From: Tistrella mobilis
GTDB lineage: Bacteria; Pseudomonadota; Alphaproteobacteria; Tistrellales; Tistrellaceae
Direction of reading: 5' to 3'
DNA length: 64,000 bases
NCBI RefSeq assembly: GCF_041468085.1
Contig: NZ_CP121017.1
Location: forward strand, 2,483,676 to 2,547,675
Below the pieces are notes generated by a model. That model did no database searches, was not told the DNA's origin, and was given only the letters and a program-made list of their open reading frames with translations. Positions 43,419-51,663 of this stretch are shown piece by piece. Both the position numbers and the translations under genes were made by a program. Each line of letters starts with the position of its first letter. The first letter of the stretch is position 1.

Positions 43419-44846
43419 TCAGTTTCCGTCCGCGCGGACCACCCGGATGTTGTTGGTCGACCCCGCCTGACCAAAGGGAATACCGGCAACAACCACCACC
43501 GGATCGGCAGGGCCGGCCAGTTCCTGTTCCCTTACCGTGCGGGTCGCCTTTTCCACCATTTCCTCGTAGGAATGGATCTCTTCCGAGAGCACGCTATGCG
43601 CCCCCCAGAGCAGGCAGAGCCGGCGCGAGACCGACAGATTGGGGGTGGTCGCCAGGATCTGCGCGGCCGGACGGCGGCGGGCGATACGGGCCGCGGTCGT
43701 GCCGCTGGAGGTGAAGGCGACCAGCGCCGGTGCCCCCAACGCCACGGCGAGATCCGCGGCGGCGGCGGCCACCGCATGCGGCGCGCTGGTTTCTTCCCGC
43801 GGGCCCGAGGCATCGACGATGCTGCGATAGAATTTGTGCTGCTCGGTGCGACGGATGATCCGGTCCATCATCTCCACCGCCTCGACCGGATACTGACCGG
43901 CGGCCGATTCGGCCGAAAGCATCACCGCATCCGCCCCGTCATAGATCGCCGTCGCCACATCGGACGCTTCGGCGCGGGTCGGCGTCGGAGCGGCGACCAT
44001 CGAATCGAGCATCTGCGTCGCCACGATCACCGGCTTGGCGGCGAAGCGGCAGGCGCGCACCAGCTCCTTCTGCCGGCCCGGCACATCCTCGGGCGGAATC
44101 TCCACACCCAGATCGCCCCGGGCGACCATCACCGCATCGGCGAGCGCCACGATCTCGTCGACATGGTCCAGCGCCGAGGGCTTTTCGACCTTGGCAACCA
44201 GCCCTGCCCGATCGCCGATCAGCCCGCGCGCCTCCAGCAGATCGCCCGGCCGCTGTACGAAAGAGAGCGCCACCCAGTCGACCCCCAGCTCCAGCCCGAA
44301 GGCCAGATCGGTGCGGTCCTTGGGCGTCAGCGGCGACATGTCGAGCACGGTGCCGGGCAGGTTCACGCCCTTGCGGTTGGAGATCACGCCGCCGATCTCC
44401 ACCTCGGCATCGATGTGGTCGTCACCGAGGCCGGTGACCCGCAGCCGGACCCGGCCGTCATCGATCAGCAGATGATGGCCCGGCAGCACCGCCGCAAAGA
44501 TTTCGGGATGCGGCAGAGGAATCGCCTCAGCTCCGCCATCACTGCCTTTCAGCACGAAGCGCAGCGCCTGGCCCGGTGTCACCTCGATCCGACCGTCACG
44601 GATGGTGCCGACCCGGATCTTGGGGCCCTGAAGGTCCTGCAGGATGCCGATAGGCCGGTGATGCTTCTCTTCCAGCGCCCGGATGGCGGCATGGACCCGG
44701 GCGTGGTCGTCATGGCTGCCATGGCTGAAATTCAGCCGGAAGGTATCCACCCCGGCGCGGAACAGCGCCTCGAGCATGGCCGGGTCCGCACTTGCGGGCC
44801 CGACGGTTGCGACGATCTTGGCGCGACGCTTGCGGCGCATGATCAC
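43419..44846 (-). CDS. pyk: pyruvate kinase
   Basis: A 475-residue enzyme that transfers phosphate from phosphoenolpyruvate to ADP. It shows RRAKIVATVGPAS at the N-terminus, then FRLNFSHG, ILQDLQGPKIRVG, the catalytic lysine in LVAKVEKPSALDHVDEI, VMVARGDLGVEIP, and the signature region PVIVATQMLDSM. The C-terminal domain ends in STNNIRVVRADG. The start overlaps the stop of the upstream DUF4130-type gene as ATGA, so translation is coupled to a DNA-repair gene. No separate promoter is obvious. Confidence 0.95.
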   Translation of the reverse strand: MIMRRKRRAKIVATVGPASADPAMLEALFRAGVDTFRLNFSHGSHDDHARVHAAIRALEEKHHRPIGILQDLQGPKIRVGTIRDGRIEVTPGQALRFVLKGSDGGAEAIPLPHPEIFAAVLPGHHLLIDDGRVRLRVTGLGDDHIDAEVEIGGVISNRKGVNLPGTVLDMSPLTPKDRTDLAFGLELGVDWVALSFVQRPGDLLEARGLIGDRAGLVAKVEKPSALDHVDEIVALADAVMVARGDLGVEIPPEDVPGRQKELVRACRFAAKPVIVATQMLDSMVAAPTPTRAEASDVATAIYDGADAVMLSAESAAGQYPVEAVEMMDRIIRRTEQHKFYRSIVDASGPREETSAPHAVAAAAADLAVALGAPALVAFTSSGTTAARIARRRPAAQILATTPNLSVSRRLCLLWGAHSVLSEEIHSYEEMVEKATRTVREQELAGPADPVVVVAGIPFGQAGSTNNIRVVRADGN

Positions 44847-45802
44847 GAACGGCCCCGGGGGCCGCCTCCCTTGTCATGACTGGGGCCGCCGGGGGCGGCC
44901 ATGGGATCGGCAAGCATGGGCTGCGCCGGTCCCGGTTGCAAGTCTCCCGGTGAGGGGCCGTCGCGCGCGCCCGTCTTCACCCGCCGGGCCGCAAGACGGT
45001 GATGAAAGGCCGGTGCCGGGCGCCCGGCCGTTTCGGTCATGCCCCGCACCCGCGCCTCCGCCCCGGCGATCAGCTCTGGGATCAGGGCGGCTTCGGGCAG
45101 GTTCGCCCAGTACTTCACCGGCATTTCCGCACGCATCGCCCTGGGCTTCAGCCGGGCCGGATTGAAGATGCCGGCGTAATAGGTCAGCCACAGCGCCTCG
45201 GTTTCGTCGGCCAGATCCGGGCGCGTGGCGGGTTCGGCCGAGACCGTCAGCGTGGTGCCGTCGAAAGCGGCACTGCCGCGTGGCGTCAGGATCATCCAGT
45301 CCATATCGGCAAAGCGGCCCCGGAAGAAGGGGGCGGTGCGGGCAACGACGTAGTGATCGGGCTCGAACCAGGCGACGAAGCGCCGCCGGCCGGTCGGGCC
45401 CGGTGGCCCCGCCTCGCGGAACCGCACGAAAGCGGTCATCTTATGGGCATCGCGTCGCACCGCCTTCTCCAGCCTCGCCGTTGCGACGACATCCGGATCG
45501 GTGCGCTGTCCAAGCAGCTGCCGATCCTGCACCAGGCGCCAGAGCAGACGGTAGAGCAGCCCGAAACGGACCGGATCGGCATGGCAGATCACCGACCGGG
45601 CAAGGGTGAGGAACCCCGCCGGTACGCCCGGTGCCACGGCGCCGGGGGCCGGATCAGGAAGGGGCGGCGGCGGGTCGAACAGCTGCGCCTCGCCTGCCGG
45701 TTCCCAGGCCACATATTCGGGCGGCACCCCGGCCATCAGCAGGGCCCGTGCAGCCCGCCGCCATTCCTCGAAATCCCCCCGTCCGGCCAATGCGACCCGC
45801 AT
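44843..45802 (-). CDS. TIGR03915/DUF4130-type DNA metabolism protein without a UDG domain
   Basis: A 319-residue protein of the family that accompanies the TIGR03916 radical SAM protein. Recognisable parts are RLLWRLVQDRQLLGQRTDPDV, the DAHKMTAFVRFRE segment, WFEPDHYVVARTAPFF and LWLTYYAGIFNPARLKPRAM, and MPVKYWANLPEA. In many bacteria this domain is fused to a UdgX-type uracil-DNA glycosylase. Here the C-terminus is instead a short proline/glycine-rich tail, so the glycosylase part is absent. It starts 14 bp after the radical SAM gene and overlaps pyk by four bases. Its biochemical role is not established. Confidence 0.85.
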   Translation of the reverse strand: MRVALAGRGDFEEWRRAARALLMAGVPPEYVAWEPAGEAQLFDPPPPLPDPAPGAVAPGVPAGFLTLARSVICHADPVRFGLLYRLLWRLVQDRQLLGQRTDPDVVATARLEKAVRRDAHKMTAFVRFREAGPPGPTGRRRFVAWFEPDHYVVARTAPFFRGRFADMDWMILTPRGSAAFDGTTLTVSAEPATRPDLADETEALWLTYYAGIFNPARLKPRAMRAEMPVKYWANLPEAALIPELIAGAEARVRGMTETAGRPAPAFHHRLAARRVKTGARDGPSPGDLQPGPAQPMLADPMAAPGGPSHDKGGGPRGRS

Positions 45803-45816
45803 GTGCCCCTCCCGGT

Positions 45817-47046
45817 TCAGAACAACGCCAGCTGTGCCGGTGGCGCCACCAGCGTCCGCAGATCCTCGCGATCGATCAGCCTGAGCGGCGTCCAGCCCCG
45901 GGCGGTGACGAAGGGTTTCACCTTGGGGAGCGACACGCGCAACCGCCCCAGATCATCGAGCCCCAGCCGGCGATGGCGCCGGGCGGAGAGGATCGCGCCC
46001 ACCGTCTTCACGCCGAAGCCCGGTACCCGGAGCAGCATCTCCCGCGGGGCCTGGTTGACATCGACCGGGAAGAGCTGGCGGTTGGCCAGCGCCCAGGCGA
46101 GCTTGGGATCGATCTCCAGATCCAGCATGCCATCCGGCCGGCCGGCAGTGATCTCCCCCGGCGCGAAACCATAGAAACGGAACAGCCAGTCGGCCTGATA
46201 GAGCCGATGCTCCCGTTCCAGTGGCGGACGGACCGGCGGCAGCCGGCGCGACGCCTCGGGGATCGGGCTGAAGGCCGAGTAGTAGACCCGCCGCAGCCCA
46301 TAGGCATCGTAGAGGCCCCCGGCCGTGCCCAGAATCTCCGCATCGCTGGTCTCGCAGGCACCGACGATCATCTGGGTCGACTGGCCGGCGGGGGAGAAAC
46401 GGCGCCGCTTGCGGGTGCGCAGGGTCGGCTCGGCCCCCTCTTCGATCCGGGACCGGATCTCACCCATCGCCTGGCGGATCTCCCGCGGCCGTTTCTCGGG
46501 CGCCAGCTCGGCCAGGCCGCGCTCTGTCGGCAGTTCGACATTGATCGACAGCCGGTCGGCGAACAGCCCTGCCTCCGCAATCAGCTCCGGCGCGGCATCT
46601 GGGATGGTCTTCAGATGGATGTAGCCCCGGAAGCCGTGGGTCAGCCTCAGCTCACGCGCCACCCGAACCAGCTCGGCCATGGTGTGATCGGGGGAGCGGA
46701 TGATGCCCGACGACAGGAACAGCCCTTCGATGTAGTTGCGCCGATAGAATTCCAGCGTCAGCCAGACCACCTCTTCGGGCGTGAACCGCGCCCGGGCGAC
46801 ATTGCTGGAGGAGCGGTTGATGCAATAGGCGCAGTCATAGATGCAGAAATTGGTCAGCAGGATCTTGAGCAGGGAAATGCAGCGCCCATCCGGCGCATAG
46901 GCATGGCAGATTCCCATTCCGGTGGTGGAACCGAGGCCGCCCGTCGCCGCGGAATCGCGCCGGCCGCCGCCACTCGATGCGCAGGAGGCATCGTATTTGG
47001 CGGCGTCGGACAGAATGGCCAGGCGGTCTTTCAGCGACATCTTCAT
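45817..47046 (-). CDS. putative DNA modification/repair radical SAM protein (TIGR03916 type)
   Basis: A 409-residue radical SAM protein. The cluster-binding cysteines are in NFCIYDCAYC (residues 68-75, CX3CX2C). Further family stretches are LKILLTNFC, LSSGIIRSPDHTMAELVRVAREL, GYIHLKTIPDA and STQMIVGACETSD. A helix-hairpin-helix near residue 340 (LLRVPGFGVKTVGAIL) suggests DNA contact. The start ATG 47046 is four bases from a LexA box; ATG 47040 is an alternative. It heads the run with the DUF4130-type gene and pyk. The reaction is unknown; a DNA-repair role is inferred from the HhH motif and SOS-type promoter. Confidence 0.88.
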   Translation of the reverse strand: MKMSLKDRLAILSDAAKYDASCASSGGGRRDSAATGGLGSTTGMGICHAYAPDGRCISLLKILLTNFCIYDCAYCINRSSSNVARARFTPEEVVWLTLEFYRRNYIEGLFLSSGIIRSPDHTMAELVRVARELRLTHGFRGYIHLKTIPDAAPELIAEAGLFADRLSINVELPTERGLAELAPEKRPREIRQAMGEIRSRIEEGAEPTLRTRKRRRFSPAGQSTQMIVGACETSDAEILGTAGGLYDAYGLRRVYYSAFSPIPEASRRLPPVRPPLEREHRLYQADWLFRFYGFAPGEITAGRPDGMLDLEIDPKLAWALANRQLFPVDVNQAPREMLLRVPGFGVKTVGAILSARRHRRLGLDDLGRLRVSLPKVKPFVTARGWTPLRLIDREDLRTLVAPPAQLALF

Positions 47047-47050
47047 AGAT

Positions 47051-47082
47051 GTTCACTATATGTTCGGAAGACGGCCGGTCAA
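47051..47082 (-). promoter_or_regulatory. promoter with overlapping LexA (SOS) box
   Basis: On the plus strand 47051-47065 reads GTTCACTATATGTTC, an exact GTTC-N7-GTTC direct repeat, the known LexA site of alphaproteobacteria. On the minus strand TTGACC (47082-47077) and TATAGT (47060-47055) are 16 bp apart, so the LexA box covers the -10. Transcription would start near 47048, almost at the ATG of the radical SAM gene. Confidence 0.8.
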
Positions 47083-48041
47083 GGCCCCGCCTCTGCCTCT
47101 CCGCTGCGCCGCGCCACCTGCTGCCGCCAGGCCTCGGGCGTCTGCGGCTTCACATAGAGGGCCACAACCTGAGGATGGTCTGCGGTGAGCGCCGCCTCCA
47201 GCCGTTCGATACAGGCCTCGATGGCGGTGGTGGTGGTCATGTCCTCGAACTCGGCGCTCAGCGCCACCACCACCTGTTCCGGCGCCAGATGAACGGTGAC
47301 CACGCCGTTCACCGCCCCGACCACGGGATCGGCATGGGCACGTTCGATGATCGCGGCCTGCAACGCCGGTGCAGCCCGTTCCCCGATCAGCAGCCCCATG
47401 CTCTCCCGCGCCAGAACAACTGCGGTCGCCGCCAGAACCAGACCGATGCCGATGGAGGCGGCACCATCCAGCTCCGGCATCTTCAGCAGATCGGCGGCAA
47501 GGATGCCGGCAGCCGCGATGACGATGCCAAGCAGGGCTGCGGTGTCTTCCAGCAATACGGTGAACACCGTCGGATCCTTGCTGCGCCTTATCGCGGACAG
47601 CCAGCCGAGATCGCCCTTCCGGGCGCGGAACTCCAGCAGGGCCACGCGCCAGGACCAGCCTTCGAAAAGGAAGGCCAGCCCCAGCACCACATAGCTGACG
47701 GTCAGGTTCCCGGCCGGTTCCGGCGCCAGTACATGGCGGATGCCTTCATAAAGCGAGACCCCCGCCCCCAGGGCAAAGACCAGCAGCGCGACCACGAAGC
47801 TCCAGAAATAGAGTTCGCGGCCATAGCCCAGCGGGTGGATCTCGTCCGGCGGCCGGGACGATCGGCTGAGGCCGAGGAGGAGGAGCAGTTCATTGCAGGT
47901 ATCGACCAGCGAATGCACCCCCTCGCTCAGCATGGCGGAGCTGCCGGTATGAAGTGCGGCGGCGAATTTCGTCACCGCGATCGCCAGATTGCCGGCGAGT
48001 GCCGCATGGATCGTCCGTCTGGTTCCGGCACGCGCCGTCAT
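47079..48041 (-). CDS. cation diffusion facilitator family transporter
   Basis: A 320-residue inner-membrane metal exporter of the CDF family. About six hydrophobic segments lie in residues 10-215. The metal-site motifs are LSEGVHSLVDTCNE in helix 2 and LLEDTAALLGI in helix 5, with HPLGYGRELYFWSF between helices 2 and 3 as in the FieF/ZT branch. A cytoplasmic domain (HADPVVGAVNGVVTVHLAPEQVVV) closes the protein. The replacement of the usual second histidine-aspartate set by E/D makes the metal uncertain. It lies 11 bp after gcd on the same strand; its stop is only 14 bp upstream of the LexA box, within the -35 region of the next promoter. Confidence 0.88.
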   Translation of the reverse strand: MTARAGTRRTIHAALAGNLAIAVTKFAAALHTGSSAMLSEGVHSLVDTCNELLLLLGLSRSSRPPDEIHPLGYGRELYFWSFVVALLVFALGAGVSLYEGIRHVLAPEPAGNLTVSYVVLGLAFLFEGWSWRVALLEFRARKGDLGWLSAIRRSKDPTVFTVLLEDTAALLGIVIAAAGILAADLLKMPELDGAASIGIGLVLAATAVVLARESMGLLIGERAAPALQAAIIERAHADPVVGAVNGVVTVHLAPEQVVVALSAEFEDMTTTTAIEACIERLEAALTADHPQVVALYVKPQTPEAWRQQVARRSGEAEAGP

Positions 48042-48052
48042 TCCAGATCCTT

Positions 48053-50470
48053 TCAGCCCTCGGGCAGCGCATAGGCGATCAGTTCATCGCCGATCGGCGT
48101 TTCCATGAAGTGATGCCCGCCGGCCATGATCACCAGATACTGGCGGCCATCGATCTCGTAGGTCATCGGCGTCGCCTGACCGCCGGCCGGCAGCACATCG
48201 GACCAGACCGTTTCGCCGGTCTCGATGTCGATGGCCCGGATCAGGTTGTCGGTGGCTGCGGCGATGAACACCAGCCCGCCTGCGGTCACCACGGCGCCGC
48301 CGTTATTGGGCGTGCCGATGTCGACCGGCAGCATGGAAGGGATGCCGAACGGGCCGTTGGTACGTGCCTGACCGAAGGGCCGGTCCCACAGCGTCTCGCC
48401 GGTTTCCATGTCGATCGCCCGGATACCGCCATAGGGTGGCTCCTTGCAGAGCAGCAGGGTGACCGGCAGCCGCCAGCCGGCATTGACATTGATGGCGTAG
48501 GGGGCGCCCATCTGCGGATCGCCGGCACCTTCCTGGCCGCCGAACTCGCCCCGATCCTCGCTCCGCGGCGCCCAGCCCAGCCGTTCCGCCTCCTCACGCG
48601 GGACCAGGCGATTGTGGTTCGGCATGTCGTTGTAATTGGCGATGATCACCCCGCGGCTGGGATCCACGGCGATGCCGCCCCAGTCGGACCCGCCGTTATA
48701 GCCCGGATACTCCACCCAATGGGTGTCGGTGGCAGGCGGGGTGTAGAAGCCCTTGTAACTCGCCTGACGATACTGGATGCGGCAGATCATCTGATCGATC
48801 GGCGACATCCCCCACATCTTCGCCTCGGTCAGATCCTCGCGGCGCAGCGTGTGGTAGAGCGAGAAAGGCTGGGTGGCCGACCTTTCGTCGGGCTCTACGC
48901 CGCCCTGCGGAACCGGCCGTTCCTCGACACCGGTGATCGGCCGGCCGGTACGGCGGTCGAGCACATACATGTCGCCCTGCTTGCTGGGCAGGATCAACGC
49001 CGGCACCGGTCCCTCGCCCGTCGGAAAATCGACCAGCGTGGCCTGCGAGCCCAGGTCGTAATCCCAGACATCCTTGTGCACGGTCTGGAACGACCAGGCA
49101 GGGCGGCCGGTGTTGACGTCGATCGCGACCAGCGAAGTGGAATAGCGGTTCTCCGCCTCCGATCGGTCGCTGCTCCAGTAATCGACGGCCGAATTGCCCA
49201 TCGGCAGATAGACCAGCCCCAGCTCCTCGTCACCGGATGCCGTGGTCCACATATTGGGGGTGCCGCGGGTATAGGTCTCGCCCTCGGGCGGCAGGCCGGT
49301 GATATCGGGGCGGACCATGTCCCAGGCCCAGCGCAGCTCGCCGGTGACGGCGTCATAGGCCTGTATCACGCCCGAGGGGGCATCCCGCTTCTGGCCGTCC
49401 AGCACCTGGTGGCCGGTGACGATCACCCCCTGCACGATCACCGGCGGCGAGGTGATCGATACCATCCCCGGCACCACCGGCCCCATGCCCTGCTTGATGT
49501 CGACGGCGCCATTTTCGCCGAAGCCGACGCAGGGCGCGCCCGTGCGGGCATCCACCGCCAGAATACGGCCGTCCAGCGTCCCCTCGATGATCCGGGTCGC
49601 GCAGATCTCTGCGGCCGACGCGTCAGGCACCTGGTAATAGCTGACCCCACGGCAGGCGGCGGTATAGGGAATGAAGCGATCCTCGACGCCCGGATCGTGA
49701 CGCCAGCGCTCCTCGCCACTCTCGGCATCGAGCGCGATCAGGATGTTCTTGGCCGAGCACAGATAGAGCATGTCGTCGATCTTGAGCGGCGTGGTCTCGG
49801 CGCCATAGGACCCTTCGGCCGCTTCGCTCGGCAGGTCGCGGGTGTGATAGACCCAGGCCCGTTCCAGCCCCTCGACATTGGCAGGCGTGATCTGGTCGAG
49901 CGGCGACCAGCGGCGGGCGGCATAGGTGCCGCCATAGGCCGGCCAGTCGGCCCCGGTGTCGCGCAATGACGGATCACTCATCTCCAACCGGCCCGGAGGC
50001 GGCAGGCTGGCCAGCTGCCGGTCGGGCGTGCTCTGGACCACGACGACGCCAACCAGCACCGCCACCACGATCAGCACCACGACGCCGGCCACGGCACCGC
50101 TCGCATGCAGGCGGACCGGGCGGAGCATGGGGGCGAGCGCCACCATGATCAGCAGCAGCACCAGCGGCCCGACCAGCCGCGGGACCAGTGCCCAGCCATT
50201 CATCCCGACCTCCCAGAAGGCCCAGAGCAGAGTGGCCGTGAAAACCGCCGCATAGACCCAGAAGCCGGACCAGCGCCGCACGGCCAGCAGACCGCCGGAG
50301 ATGATCAGGCCAAGCCCGGCCGGCAGGTAGTAGGCCGAGCCGCCGAGCGCCAGCAGCCAGCAGCCGCCGATGGCGAGCACCAGGCCGATCAGTACCAGCA
50401 CGGCGGCCAGGATCCACAGCGCCCAGGGACGACGCCTCCGTTCGGGGGCGGGAACGGTTCCGTCGGACAT
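48053..50470 (-). CDS. gcd: membrane-bound PQQ-dependent dehydrogenase, glucose type
   Basis: An 805-residue quinoprotein that oxidises glucose (or a related polyol) in the periplasm and passes electrons to ubiquinone. Five hydrophobic segments fill residues 15-150. A PQQ beta-propeller follows, with DWPAYGGTYAARRWSPLDQI, LIALDAESGEERWRHDP, TVHKDVWDYDLGSQ, GGSDWGGIAVDP and MTYEIDGRQYLVIMAGG. The quinate/shikimate dehydrogenases share this architecture, so the substrate is not certain. No pqq biosynthesis genes are in the window. The start at 50470 (MSDGTVPAPE) is followed by a basic stretch. Confidence 0.92.
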   Translation of the reverse strand: MSDGTVPAPERRRRPWALWILAAVLVLIGLVLAIGGCWLLALGGSAYYLPAGLGLIISGGLLAVRRWSGFWVYAAVFTATLLWAFWEVGMNGWALVPRLVGPLVLLLIMVALAPMLRPVRLHASGAVAGVVVLIVVAVLVGVVVVQSTPDRQLASLPPPGRLEMSDPSLRDTGADWPAYGGTYAARRWSPLDQITPANVEGLERAWVYHTRDLPSEAAEGSYGAETTPLKIDDMLYLCSAKNILIALDAESGEERWRHDPGVEDRFIPYTAACRGVSYYQVPDASAAEICATRIIEGTLDGRILAVDARTGAPCVGFGENGAVDIKQGMGPVVPGMVSITSPPVIVQGVIVTGHQVLDGQKRDAPSGVIQAYDAVTGELRWAWDMVRPDITGLPPEGETYTRGTPNMWTTASGDEELGLVYLPMGNSAVDYWSSDRSEAENRYSTSLVAIDVNTGRPAWSFQTVHKDVWDYDLGSQATLVDFPTGEGPVPALILPSKQGDMYVLDRRTGRPITGVEERPVPQGGVEPDERSATQPFSLYHTLRREDLTEAKMWGMSPIDQMICRIQYRQASYKGFYTPPATDTHWVEYPGYNGGSDWGGIAVDPSRGVIIANYNDMPNHNRLVPREEAERLGWAPRSEDRGEFGGQEGAGDPQMGAPYAINVNAGWRLPVTLLLCKEPPYGGIRAIDMETGETLWDRPFGQARTNGPFGIPSMLPVDIGTPNNGGAVVTAGGLVFIAAATDNLIRAIDIETGETVWSDVLPAGGQATPMTYEIDGRQYLVIMAGGHHFMETPIGDELIAYALPEG

Positions 50471-50683
50471 GTCTCTGCTCTCCCGTCATGCTCGGTGCGC
50501 GCATCATGCATGCGCATTTCCGCAACGGCGGAACGGCGCAGGACGTTCCCGAAAAGCTTGACGGCCTTATACTCATTCTGACTATATTTACCGGCCCGGC
50601 CCTGCCGGGATTTATTGCCCCCTGGAAATGCTCAAATTGAGCATTAATGCCTCCCTCGGGAGGTGCTTCGGGAGATCACGCCG
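50471..50683. other. divergent region between gcd and nadA
   Basis: Holds an AT-rich segment from 50555 to 50590 with TTGACG at 50558-50563 and TATACT/TATATT boxes whose spacing is not ideal, followed by the 19-bp palindrome at 50627-50645. It should carry the promoters of both gcd and the nad operon. No gene seen. Confidence 0.5.
50627..50645. promoter_or_regulatory. 19-bp palindromic operator candidate for nadABC
   Basis: AATGCTCAAATTGAGCATT is a perfect inverted repeat with 9-bp arms around one central base. It lies 38 bp before the nadA start and downstream of the likely promoter, the position of a repressor site. From memory, NadQ repressor sites of alphaproteobacterial nad operons look similar (TGCTCA...TGAGCA), but this was not checked. 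Confidence 0.6.
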
Positions 50684-51658
50684 ATGACCGCCTTCCAGCC
50701 CGCCGTGCCCATGCCGGCCCCGCTCCGCCATCTGATGCCCGAGATCGAATGGGCCGTCCATGCCGAGGAGGTGGCGGCAATCCGCCGGCTCAAGCGCGAG
50801 CGCGATGCCGTGATCCTGGCCCATAACTACCAGACGCCCGAGATCTTCCACGGCGTCGCCGATATCGTGGGTGACAGCCTGGCCCTGGCGCGCGAGGCCG
50901 TGGCGACCGATGCCGCGGTGATCGTTCTGGCCGGGGTACACTTCATGGCCGAGACCGCCAAGATCCTGAATCCGGATCGTACGGTGCTGATCCCCGACGA
51001 CATGGCCGGCTGTTCGCTGGCCGATTCGATCACCGCCGCCGACGTGGCGGCACTGCGGATCCGCCATCCGGGCGTACCGGTGGTGACCTATGTGAACACC
51101 TCGGCCGAGGTGAAGGCGGCGTCCGACATCTGCTGCACCTCGGGCAATGCGCTGAAGGTGGTCGAAAGCCTGGGCGTGCCCGAGGTGATCATGATTCCCG
51201 ACGGCTATCTGGCACGAAACATCGCCGCCCGGACCTCCGTGCGGATCATCACCTGGGACGGCGCCTGCGAGGTGCATGAGCGCTTCACCCCCGACGACAT
51301 CCGCCGGATGCGTGCCGAACATGCGGGCGTCACTGTGGTCGCCCATCCCGAATGCCCGCCCGAGGTGGTCGCCGAGGCGGATTTTGCCGGCTCGACGGCC
51401 GAGATGATCGATTTCGTCGCCCGCCGGCGCCCGCCGCGCGTGGCGCTGATCACCGAGTGCTCGATGAGCGACAACGTCGCCGCCGGCTTCCCCGAAATCT
51501 CGTTCGTGAAGCCCTGCAACATGTGCCCGCACATGAAGCGCATCACCCTCCCCGGCATCCGGCATGCGTTGGAAACCATGAGCCACGAGGTGACCGTACC
51601 CGCCGACATCGCCCATGGCGCACGCCGGGCGGTCGAGCGCATGCTCAGCATCCGGTGA
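50684..51658 (+). CDS. nadA: quinolinate synthase A
   Basis: A 324-residue iron-sulfur enzyme that condenses iminoaspartate with dihydroxyacetone phosphate to quinolinate. The three cluster cysteines are recognisable in DDMAGCSLADSI, in DICCTSGNALKVVE, and in VKPCNMCPHMKRITL. AHNYQTPEIFHGVADIVGDSL and VHFMAETAKIL are family marks. I choose ATG 50684 with GGGAG nine bases upstream over a GTG at 50663. It is the first gene of nadA-nadB-nadC and lies behind a palindromic operator candidate. Confidence 0.95.
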   Translation: MTAFQPAVPMPAPLRHLMPEIEWAVHAEEVAAIRRLKRERDAVILAHNYQTPEIFHGVADIVGDSLALAREAVATDAAVIVLAGVHFMAETAKILNPDRTVLIPDDMAGCSLADSITAADVAALRIRHPGVPVVTYVNTSAEVKAASDICCTSGNALKVVESLGVPEVIMIPDGYLARNIAARTSVRIITWDGACEVHERFTPDDIRRMRAEHAGVTVVAHPECPPEVVAEADFAGSTAEMIDFVARRRPPRVALITECSMSDNVAAGFPEISFVKPCNMCPHMKRITLPGIRHALETMSHEVTVPADIAHGARRAVERMLSIR

Positions 51659-51663
51659 CGTCG

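Noticed and set aside
47954-49969. A 671-codon open frame on the plus strand
   Set aside because: It lies opposite gcd, whose protein is clearly a PQQ dehydrogenase; the frame gives low-complexity His/Arg/Gly-rich protein.
50663-50683. GTG start for nadA at 50663
   Set aside because: The ATG at 50684 has GGGAG at good spacing, and the added residues (MLREITP) are not family-like.
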